From contig NC_068978.1 of the NCBI RefSeq assembly GCF_016808095.1, forward strand, positions 28,221,306-28,285,305: a DNA stretch of 64,000 nucleotides, written 5' to 3'. Below, piece by piece: positions 47,495-57,885 of this stretch. The notes beneath the pieces are model-generated. The model searched no databases and was not told the origin of the DNA. It saw nothing but the letters and a program-made list of their open reading frames with translations. The stretch is from Vigna angularis (Eukaryota > Streptophyta > Magnoliopsida > Fabales > Fabaceae). Positions within the stretch are counted from its first letter, which is position 1; the number at the start of each line of letters is the position of its first letter. The translations under genes were made by a program, and so were the position numbers.

Positions 47495-50204
47495 TAATTT
47501 GTGTATTTCTATGTTTTAATCTATTGGTCAATTCACTCTTGGTGAAGGAAAGAGCGGATTAATCAATGAGTTAGCATAGCAACTTAATTGAGTATAATTG
47601 AATATATTATAAGAATTGAAAATTTGATTGATTAAGATAATAGATAAAAAAATATATGCGCACAAAAAATAATTTTTATTTGACATATTCTTATTTTGAA
47701 ATATAAAAAAATAACTATTTTGCATAAATCGAAAATTATTATTTATTTGTTTATTTTATATTTACATAGCATATGCAAATAGTGATTATCATGATGATGA
47801 ATTAAAGGTGTCATTAAGAATGTTTATATATGGTTCCTGGCATTTCATAATTCCAATTTAATAGAATTATTTTGTGGCAAGGGATGGTCGCACAACGATG
47901 TAAAGCATAGTAACTTAATCTAACATGTGGGGAACATGTTTCATAACATCAAATACATGACAAAAACACAACTATTAAAATAAGTAACGAGTGTTGTCAA
48001 TTTTTGGAACATTTCAAATATTGATTGATTAGTTTCACGAATTTTTATAATTTTAAAATGTAAAAAAATTAGTGTATTTATTCGTACTTTGCTTAAAAGG
48101 TTATTAGAAAAATAAGTAATAATTCACATCACCACTTATCGAAATGATCCATCTTAGTCTTGCTCTGTATGTAATGTTATGTATTACAAATTTTCTCTAA
48201 TTCTTCATTTGTTTTTTAGTTTTTTTTTTACTTAAGTGTAGTATATTTCAAGTCAACCTCTTCGCACCATTATTCATGATGAGCAGTTCTCACCAACCAT
48301 AATCAAATACAACTTTTCATCTCACCATGGTCCAATGTGAAAATTATGTTTCTTATTAATAGTTTTATTTATTCATGGTTTATAAATACAAAATGTTATC
48401 ACATCGAGTATTTAGTCAATTGTTTGTATAAAGTATTACACTAACATCTATAAATATTTTCTAAATTTTTACTAACTTAATTGATGAAATTTTTGTAGTA
48501 GAAATTTGCATAATCTTTAAACTTTAAGCTCTCTTATTAAAAATACTATAGTAAAAATAACTTTTCAACGTATGTTATTTTTTATGTTTCACGTCAATCC
48601 AAGTTCTGATGTTGTTTTCGGATATATAATTTAATGTTGGACATAAGAAAATGACGTCACATAATGTCGGTTTTCATCCTAATAGATGTCAATTTCCACT
48701 TAGTGATAGGGACCTCTATCACTAAGCGAAAATTTTTCAAAATGATAAGGGAAAGAATTGACATATGTTATGACATTAATATACATCAATTGACAACAAA
48801 CCATCAAGTAACATATGTCAATTTACAACTATTAATGTCCTAAGAGATGTTAATAGTAAGTTTATTTTAAATAATTTTTATATTTTTAGATTTTACCAAA
48901 CATGAAATATAATTAAAAGACATCGACACCTTTTTCACCAACAATACAAAATTTTATCCAAATAACAATACAAAATGATCTTAACCGAAATTTTCTTCAC
49001 AATCAAATATGCATCCAGATAACAATACAAAATAATCTCAACCGAAATTTTAACAAATTTATCCATAAACTCAAACGTACACATTATAGAAAATTATGAA
49101 AAATATTTTTTTCAAACTGTCCATCGGACAATTTGAGTTTAATACAAACAATTAAAAGTTTAATCATTTGTGTTAAATCTCAAATGGGAATTAAGTTTCG
49201 CTTAGTGCTTAACTATCATTTTACTCTACAAATATTTTAAAAATTTAATCAAAAATAAAATGTCAAAAATCACTCTAAAAAGTTTACCTAACATAAAAAA
49301 CATGAACAAAACAAACTTAACCAATGACACATGCACAAGACACAATGTACAACAACAAAACTAAAAAATACATCTCCAATAACCAATTAGTAATTTGCAA
49401 TGTATGAAAACCAAGAAACTAACAATTTTTGGAGAGGCTGAAGATCCTTGTCATTACTAGAGAGTGGAGGGGAATCGTTTTTCCAACAATGGAGAATGGA
49501 GGACTTGTCGCCACCACTGATGGTTAGTGTAGAGCTTGTCGTCGTCGTTGTTGGAGGTGGTGGAGCTCACTTGCCACTGCTATTATGAGTGGTAGAGATT
49601 CAACTCAAGTTCAAAATGTCTATGCTACACGAGAACACGAAATCAATCGATGAAAACTAAAAAAAAATATCCCAACCAAGGTGGCGCAAACACATATATT
49701 TGAGGTAAATCACCGAAAAGTCACATTTGCTCTTCCTTAGACTCATGAAGGAAGCAGTTGGTTAACTTGGAACAGAAAGTGTGATTGAAAAAGTGTGGCT
49801 CGTGCTTTATCTTATGTTTTTTCTAAAGCATATGACATCGGCTAGAAGATTGATCTGACGTCTTAAACCATTTAGAGGTCTGCTATGTACACATCTGACG
49901 TCTAAGTTCTATAGACTTTTCACCTTCCCGCTCAATTCTCTAGATATTTTGGACCATATGACGTTTGTTTCTTGGATGTCCGATGTCAAATAGGCACAAG
50001 ATATCTATTGACTAACAGGCGAACGTCCTATAGTTGTCCAAAGGTCATTTTGGTTTAGATTTCAAATGCTCACGATAGAGGATCTGACATTTGGTGGTTA
50101 GAAGTCCAACGTCAAATTAGATATAATGTTAGGGTGGGAGGTAATCGACGACCAATATGTGTTGAAGACAACTTTCACACTTCATCCAAATTGAAAATAT
50201 AATC

Positions 50205-50247
<43 letters not shown>

Positions 50248-50310
50248 CAATTATTTAGGTAATATAATTTTTTATTATATTTTTCAATATCAATCTACTC
50301 ATTTACATAA
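47495..50310. other. AT-rich intergenic DNA with minor repeats
   Basis: No gene was recognised. There is a hairpin at about 48697-48729 ('cttagtgatag', 'ctatcactaag'). A two-unit tandem repeat with 'aataacaatacaaaat' lies at about 48940-49055. A G-rich, gene-like patch at 49430-49610 ('ttgtcgccaccactgatgg', 'cttgtcgtcgtcgttgttgg') has no sound frame. Scattered 'gacgtc/gacgtt' motifs at 49850-50120 recall CACTA subterminal repeats, but no CACTA ends were found. (TA)n lies at about 50213-50242. Confidence 0.45.
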
Positions 50311-50319
50311 ATTTTTAAT

Positions 50320-51141
50320 GGGTTAAATATGTTTTTAGTCCCTCAAGTATCACGCGTTTTTGGGTTTCGTCCCTCTTCTAAAGGTTTGTTCATTTTCATC
50401 CTCTTCCTTAAAAAAATTGAATTTGTAGTCCTAAAAAAGGAATGATGTTAAATTTAATCTGATGTGGCTAACGGTGTGCCACATTGTACACTCAAAAATG
50501 GACGGCCCATGTGAGGAGAAGAATAGTGACAGCGACCCCGACCACCCTAACCACTGTGAAGATCGAAAAACTTACTACGGGGAGAGTCGCCATTGGGATC
50601 TTTGTAGAGAGAAAAGGGAAGAGACAGAAGAGGAAAATGAAAGAAAGGTGAAAGGATATGCAAAATGAAAATGGTTTGTACATTGACATCAGTTTCTTCC
50701 TACACCAAAAACAAACAACTCTGACATTCTAAATTAAAATTATGAATTTCATTTAGGTTTTAATTAGTAAGAATTTTCTGAACAATTTATCTTTTTAGTG
50801 ATAATGGAGTAGACGGTGGAGGAGCAGACAGAGGTGGCGAAGAAGGTGTCGCCGACAGAGGAGCGGAGGGAGTCGTTGAGGGTGGAGATGAAGGAGGTGA
50901 AGGTGGAGGTGACGATGGAGTCGTAGAGGATAAAAAGAAGAAGAGGTGGTGGTTGTTGTGGAGAGAGTCAATGTTTCTAAGTGTACATCGTTAGCCACAT
51001 CTGATTAAATTTAACGTCGTTCCTTTTTTAAGACTAAAAATTCGAGTTTTCTAAGAAAGATAATGAAAATGAACGAACCTTTGAAAGAGAGACGAAACCC
51101 AAAAATATGTGATACTTCAGGGACTAAAATATATTTAACCC
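50320..51141. mobile_element. Small MULE with captured host sequence
   Basis: The 822 bp element has a perfect 9-bp TSD 'atttttaat' (50311-50319 and 51142-51150). TIRs of about 160-170 bp are at 50320-50492 and 50981-51141, starting GGGTTAAATATGTTTTTAGT and, inverted, GGGTTAAATATATTTTAGTC. The first bases are the same as in the Pack-MULE at 42642, so the two are one family. The interior holds a cytochrome b561-like fragment on the minus strand and, on the plus strand at about 50818-50930, a Glu/Lys-rich reading (VEEQTEVAKKVSPTEERRES) of unknown origin. Confidence 0.92.
50495..50593 (-). pseudogene. Captured N-terminus of a cytochrome b561-type gene
   Basis: The minus frame starts MATLPVVSFSIFTVVRVVGV and continues as a hydrophobic helix to ..TWAVHF, then stops exactly where the element's repeat begins. 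This resembles the first 33 residues and first membrane helix of plant transmembrane ascorbate reductases (CYB561 family), which continue with HYRGGLAL. A pyrimidine-rich leader precedes the ATG, as in a real 5' UTR. The match is short and from memory. Confidence 0.5.
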
Positions 51142-51150
51142 ATTTTTAAT

Positions 51151-53162
51151 TCTAATATCTTTAAGAAAATGCAAAATTTTTTTTTTCAGAAAATATTTAG
51201 ACTATCCTACTATTATTCTCAAATAGGTTAATGCATACTTTTATAAATACCACTAATGTTAAGTAATCATGTAGTATACTCATTGTGATGAAATCACTAC
51301 TAGCTAATGTGAGTATTAACGTGGTTTTCACCTAACCCAGATTCATAGCATATCCAAGTGGAGAACAATCATCTCTTAGCAATAGAATTTGATCAACAAA
51401 ATATGCACTTTTGGTGTAACGCTTTTCATAAGTTTAATGAAGTCAATTTATTTTTATTTACTTTTTTAAAAACTAAAATGACCACTCGTGACTTAATTGA
51501 TATTTTTTTTCCTTGAAAACTTTATCTTTGATCCTATTGTTTGTCTGTTTTGAGATTTTAAGTTTTATTTTTAAAAGATCTTACTTTATACGACAGCAAA
51601 TATGGTGACAATTTTTAATTAACTATGGGAATCGTTACTATATTTAAATTAATTACAGTAATAAAACAAAAAAAATATGGAAATCGTTACTATATTTAAA
51701 TTAATTATAACAATAGAACAGCAAATATGGTGACAAATTTTATCTGTTATTATACGAACTGTTTCTATAAAATCAGTGCTAGTATCAAATCAACAGAAAA
51801 ACAAATCTTAATTACTTAAAAGATGAAAAAATCTAAAAGAATAAAGTAAAAACCATAAAAACATAAGGTCTAAAATAACGTTTTTTTTCTCCAAATTATT
51901 CTGTATTTCAATTTTATAAAAGTCTTCTAAAAAAGGGCATAATAGAAAAAGAAGAAATAAAGATGCGTGTGTCGGCGAATGTTAAAAGAGGCGACGAAAA
52001 TTCGCACGGCTTGCGGCTTATCCACACACAAAAAGGGTTTGCCAAAAAGCACTTTCAACTATTTTGGATTTAATTCGAAGTGATTATAGAAAGAAAGGAT
52101 AGAATTAATTTAAACATAAACTAAACATAGATTAATATTAAAAAAAATTAAATCTAACTCAAATTTATTAAATGAATTTAATAAAATGAGATTTATTTTT
52201 ATTTATAATAATATATCTCTATGTTTGGAATTTAAGAAGAATTATAAATCTTAAATTGAATAAAAAATAAATAAATTTAAAAAAAAATATAAATAAAAAA
52301 CTTGTAAATTCATTATTATAAGATTTTTTATTGAAAATAATATTTTGATCTCTTATATAAATTTATTTACTACTTATTTGTATTGAATACTTCTAATATC
52401 TCTTCTAATTATGGTATCAAGTTAATATTAATCTTGATGATGACTTGAATAAATATTATATAAAATAAGTAAAAAATTCTAAAATTAAAATTTTTTTTGT
52501 TTAAAATATTTTCTATTTCAAGAAAAAAGAAAATAGCTGTTCCATATGGGTTCAAAAGAATAATTATCAGAGTTTATCTAAACTTATACATAGTTAGTGT
52601 TGAATCTCTCCCTGTTATTTTTGATATATGCGCATCCAATGTGGAATTAAAGGACCTTTAATGAGTTTGAATCTAATTATGCAAAAAACTAATTTATAAA
52701 TTTATATGAAATAAATTATTCTCCAACTATTAATTTATATATGGGTTTATTTGAATTTATAATTTTACTTTTTAACACCGTCGGTCAAAGTGATGAAATA
52801 CCGGAATCACCTTAAGAGTGACCCCACGCGCATTTTCCTCAGCCACACGTGTTGATTAACATAATTTATTTTAAATCATTCTAAAAAATCCTCTCCAAAT
52901 TTATCGTGCTTGTGACCTTCCCCCATTATGGAAGTTGTTGATCACAACTTCCATGGTCAACTAGTTGCTTCATGTGTAAAGGAAACTTTACTTTACTTCA
53001 ACCAATCACTAGAGGACACGTGTACCCAACAAATTATACTTTCCATTGTTTTATCCGGTGTTTGCTCTAGTCATGATAAATAAATAATTGTAAAAGTATA
53101 AGAATTTTGAACTAAAATATTCAATATGAATTACCTTTACGTGAATCTTTTCAATTTTTATA
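51151..53162. other. AT-rich intergenic DNA
   Basis: No gene was recognised. Interspersed direct repeats lie at about 51595-51745: 'cagcaaatatggtgacaa' twice and 'atcgttactatatttaaatt' twice, a nested duplication. Confidence 0.5.
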
Positions 53163-53170
53163 AATAGGAA

Positions 53171-53704
53171 TAGGGATGATAAAAGGGGTTAAATCTAAAA
53201 GGTAAACTCACTAGTTTGGTAAAACAAATAGATTGGGATAGCGTTTTAAATTTAGGAAATCAAACCAACCGCGTTTATCTCATAGTCCAACAAGCTACTT
53301 TTGTGGGTTAGTCAGGTCAATTTGGAGCTTTATTAAAAGAGTTTGAATCCATATAGTAATATTTCATATTAATATAATCTAACAGCTCGTCAAAGTCTTA
53401 TACAATTTGACAAAGATTTAATACAATTCGATCAAAATTTGAAGCAACTCATTTTAATCTTTTTCATCCCCAACAACCCGTCATTAGTCCATTTTTTAAG
53501 TAAAAAATAAAAAAAAATTAGTTTATTTTCATGTAGTATTACACTTTCTATGATAGGAAAAAAAGTAAGTGAACTAACTCGCTAGCCCGACAGTTGATTG
53601 TAAACTTGTTTTTAATTAGTAGGACACTCCGTTTCAACCTGTTTTGTTAGGTCAATATCGAGTCAAGCTTAAATGGGTATTGTTGACTCATTTTTTCACT
53701 CCTA
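53171..53704. mobile_element. Possible hAT remnant
   Basis: Left end TAGGGATGATAAAAGGGG and right end, inverted, TAGGAGTGAAAAAATGAG resemble hAT termini. The flanking octamers 'aataggaa' and 'aatatgag' agree at six of eight positions, as for an old TSD. It has no coding capacity. Confidence 0.45.
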
Positions 53705-53712
53705 AATATGAG

Positions 53713-54589
53713 TGGTTATGTTTAACCATTTGTATTGTTAATGAGATCACACAATATTTAGTTACTCGTATAAGAGTAAATAAGAAGTGCAAAACAAAAT
53801 GATTCTAAAACATAGAAGACAAGGAGGACATGAAAAATTATTTCAAAGTTTACTAATGGTTCAATAAAATGTTTTAAATTATTATGATATATTTCTAATT
53901 GCCCTACTATGATAAATATAGTCTTCTGAGAAGAAGGTCATTCAAGAGAATTCTTTTACTTCATCTTGACCTCTTTTTAGTGATGATGAATGTATCACTA
54001 ATCCTTTAAAGGATAATTTATTAATGTTTAGAGCAATAGTTTGCACATTTGATAAGAAGAAGGATTCCCAAAAACAATATTTTTCATATTAAGTATCTAA
54101 TTAATAATAAATTGTGCACATTAATCATTGATAAATGAAGTTGTGTTAACATTACAAGCAAAATACGTGTACCGTACGGTCTTCCCATCATCCCACATGG
54201 CCGTATGGTCCTCCCAGGTCGTCCACTGCCTTCCCAGGACGTCTGCCCATGGTCGTCCACCTAGGCCATGCCAACTGCTAATGACTTACAAGCTTCGTTA
54301 AATAAACATGGTGAATTGTTTGAAAAAAAAAGTTTTGATTCCTTTACAATAGTAGCATTCCTGTGCCTTTGGATACTTAGTCACCATGACACTTTGATAG
54401 AAGAGTATGCTTGATAATGTTTTTATTTTTTTTTTAAAGAAAATTGATCATAAATATACAATGCAACCTTATATATTTGAGAGGTAAATAAAAACTAAGA
54501 GAAAATGTAAATAAATGAGAGAGAAATTATAAGAAATTTAGGAAGAGAATTTTGTTTCAAATTTAAAAAAAAATTGTATAACTAAAACT
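53713..54589. other. Intergenic DNA with a GC-rich patch
   Basis: Mostly AT-rich. A patch at 54165-54285 ('gtaccgtacggtcttccc', 'ggtcgtccac' twice, 'cttcccagg') differs sharply in composition and is probably a fragment of a transposon. Its family is not recognised. Confidence 0.4.
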
Positions 54590-55500
54590 ACGAGAAAATC
54601 ACGACCGTAATTTGAGTTTATCAACAAGCAATAATTCATCTACAAAGTGGTCGTCAATAAATTATACTAAAAAATGACAAAATCTATTAGTAATTGTTGA
54701 TGACCACAAATTCATTGATAAGCATTCATCAATAAGCACATGTCGATAATTATTGACATATTTTGGTTGTTAGTATAATATGCAATCGATTCTTCTTCTT
54801 CCTTTTCCACCTCTTTTTCCTTTTCTTTTTTTTCTTTTTCTTTTTCTTCTTCTTTCTCCTTCTCCTTCTCCTCTTCCTTTTCCTTTTCTTCTTCATCTAC
54901 TTCATTCTTTACTTCTCTTTGCAGCACCTCGACTATCGTCGCCACCATTACATCCACCACGGTCACCTTCATCTCATATTTTTCCTACTCTTTCTTCTTC
55001 TCTTCTTTTTCCTCCATTTCGTCTTCTAACTCTGGCAACACCATTGTCCCACCTTCATGCCTCTACCTCATCGTCGAGTCATTGTCGCTTCATAGTTGAG
55101 TCATTACCACATCATTGACAAGCTAGTAATTCACTATAGAGTCTCCACCTCCTTCTCCTCTTTTACCTCATTCTCCTCTCCGCCTCCTCATCTCTTCTTC
55201 TTCTCATCCATTTCCCATTAATATACAAAACATTTCATTAGACTTTGTGAAAACTTTGTAACTTGATTTATTGACAGATTTACTCACACAAAAACTTGTA
55301 ATTTATTGAAAAAAATATTAATCAATAATACAAATTGTAATTTATCAATAGATTTTACCAATATAGAAGAAATTAAATAATAAAATTAGTTGAAAAATCA
55401 GTCAATAAATTTAAATTATTTACTATCATCAATAATAATCCACCTGTAAGTATTTGTAATACTAAATAAATTATTGTTAGTAAGACAACATTTACATTCT
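54590..55500. repeat. Repeat with a polypyrimidine core, related to 39840-40540
   Basis: The CT-rich core is at 54790-55210, with AT-rich flanks holding many 'tcaataa/ttattga' motifs in both orientations. The core gives long low-complexity frames on both strands (54712-54972, 54763-55118) that are not genes. The ends were not resolved. Confidence 0.4.
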
Positions 55501-55671
55501 TTTAGTTTCAAATATTAATAAATTATCTTTGCTTGTGCTTTTAGATTTTAAAAATCAACCATATAAGATCGAGTATATGTAAGGATGAATCAAAGTATCT
55601 TATAAAATTAAATCTTTCTAAACTCCAACTCTTACAAGAGTTAAAGAAGTTACTTAAAGTATTTCAAATAA

Positions 55672-57088
55672 GACTTAATACCTCTTTTGGTCCTTCGAAA
55701 GAAGGGTTGTGTTCTTAAAAAGTAACAAGTGAGCCCAACTTTTGGAAAAAATGGGTCAAGTTAATTCTTTTTGGTAACAGCGTCAAAAATTAAACGGTGT
55801 GGCTGGTCCCCTAAATAAAACTTAATGACGTGTCCATTGTATTTTATTGTGTGGCAGTGAGTAAACAACTCTGGCTGCTCCCCTGGATAAAACTTAATGA
55901 CGTGTCCAGTTTATTTTATTGTGTGGCAGTGAGTAAACAACTCTCCACTCAATCTGCTTCTTTGTCTTGTTGAAGTCAGATTCTCTGTTCTGTATTCCAA
56001 ATAAAAATCCCTCATGCATTTCTGAGCTGTTCATTTCTGTAATATTAATTTCATTTCTTTAGAAGATTATTTATTTTTAATCTATGTATGGAGTTTCTTT
56101 TCACAAGATCTTCAATCATTACGATCCTCCAAATTTTGAAATACCACAAATCTGGCAAAAAATTTCATTTATTTGAGAAGTGGAGGAGTTCAATTTTCGT
56201 GTCAGAAAAAAATGGTCAAGAAACAACCCGCCTCTACGAAGAAACAACCCACCTTTGTCATGACCACTGCGCCGCGAAGAGGTCGTGTCTGCACTTCCCT
56301 ACGAAACAACCCAAAACAGAGAAGAAGAAGAAGAGGGTTTTCCTTGCACCGCGAAGGGCCTCGCGATTTTGCCACAGTACTCGCCAGATTGTGCCCTCGC
56401 GAGCCACCACGACCTTCTTGGACATGATCTCCTCACGCGGTCCCTCGCAAACACACCTCTCACCACCACAAAAGACGAAAACACCGCCTGCGTCGCGCTC
56501 CCGCATCTCTATCGTCTTTGCCACCACAAGGCTTCTACCTTTGCTCGAGACAAGGATAACTCTCAAGGTTGGGTTGTTAGCGTGAAAGAAACAAAGAAAA
56601 TTGGGAAGACGAAGACAAGCTCTTGATTAGGTTTATGATAGTGAATCTGCTTTTAAAAATTTAATTAGATTTAAAGTGATTTCAATTAAATTACCTATTA
56701 AGACTAGAGGTAATTAGAAATTCCTATTTAGAGTGGTTAATGAAACCCTAATTCTTCATAAATTTTTTAATTATAAATTAAAAGGAATCTTCACGTAATT
56801 CAACATCTTTTAGTAATTATTTAATTTTTAATAATCATTTATTTTTCTTTAAAGGATTATTCAATTTTTATTTTACACTTTATTCATCCTGACAGTGTCA
56901 CGCAATCATTAAAATTGGACACCTCATCATGTTTCGTCCAAGAGCACCCGCACGATTAAAATTTTGACGCCGTAACAAAAAAAAATTAACTTAACATGTT
57001 TTTTCACAAGTTAGGATCGTTTTTAACCTTTTAGAAAAGTAAGACCACTTTGAACAAACCTCCTAGAAAGCAAAAGAAGTATCAAACC
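55672..57088. mobile_element. Degenerate MULE-type element
   Basis: The 1417 bp element has a perfect 9-bp TSD 'ttcaaataa' (55663-55671 and 57089-57097). The ends GACTTAATACCTCTTTTGGT and, inverted, GGTTTGATACTTCTTTTGCT extend as diverged TIRs of about 180 bp, including 'ggtaacagcgtcaaaaatt' against 'gttacggcgtcaaaatttt'. The interior at about 56170-56630 is GC-rich and may be captured host sequence; frames there (56088-56585, 56285-56626 and others) show no known domain. No transposase is encoded. Confidence 0.88.
55800..55943 (+). repeat. Two-copy 72 bp tandem repeat in the left TIR region
   Basis: 'cttaatgacgtgtcca' through 'ggcagtgagtaaacaactct' is present twice, with a handful of differences. 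Confidence 0.93.
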
Positions 57089-57097
57089 TTCAAATAA

Positions 57098-57438
57098 AAA
57101 GATATTACCTAATATTTGTTGAGTCATTATACTATTTTATTATATAAATTGTCACGATGAGTATTACGTAACGTAAACACAAGTCCTTTAAAACTTGAAT
57201 AGAAAAACTTTTTGGAATGTGAAATTCTTTCAATTTTGGAGAAAATTAAAAAAGAAACAAAAACATAAATATTTTTGCAAATAAATGTATTATAAAAAAT
57301 TTCTTATGAAGTAAAAAGAGAAACATTTATATTTTATCCCAGCATATTAATTGAGTTGTTATTCTTTTATAAGCTTTTCTAAAATTAAATCTCAAATTCT
57401 CTTAAATAAAGGAAAGATGATGAATGTATGGATGACCA

Positions 57439-57477
<39 letters not shown>

Positions 57478-57790
57478 TTTTTAGAAAAATAAAACATTTC
57501 TTTTATTTCTTTTGTTTTACTAATATTTTTCAGTTTCCTCTGCTTTGTTATCTCTATCACTATATGTTAAGCAAAATATTAAATTAAATGACCATTATAA
57601 AACATCACATAGTAGTGTTGTAATATAATATCGACATGTATCACCTTAAAAATCTTTTAATATTTTCAAAATAAATCTTATTTATGTGTGTTAAAAGGAA
57701 TATTAAAGACTAGAAGTAGATATCTAAATCAAAGAAAAATATTTTGGATGAAATAATATAGAAATTAACACATTTTATAAGAACTAAAAA
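57098..57790. other. AT-rich intergenic DNA
   Basis: Contains (TA)n at about 57440-57474. No gene was recognised. Confidence 0.5.
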
Positions 57791-57885
57791 GACATTTTGT
57801 AACATCCAAATTTTATAAGAACTAAAAAGACATTTTGTAACATCCTAAATTTTATAAGAATTAAAAAGACATTTTGTAACATCCC
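57787..57885 (+). repeat. Tandem repeat abutting the solo LTR
   Basis: Three units of about 40 bp ('attttataagaactaaaaag' plus 'acattttgtaacatcc'). Each unit ends with the first ten bases of the LTR (TGTAACATCC), so the repeat spans the insertion junction. Confidence 0.92.

Noticed and set aside
54712..55118. Acidic (EEKEKEK) or Phe/Leu-rich proteins
   Set aside because: Translations of a polypyrimidine tract in several frames.
56088..56626. Overlapping frames in the third MULE as a real gene
   Set aside because: Four frames on both strands are open together; none shows a domain. Captured sequence remains possible but unproven.
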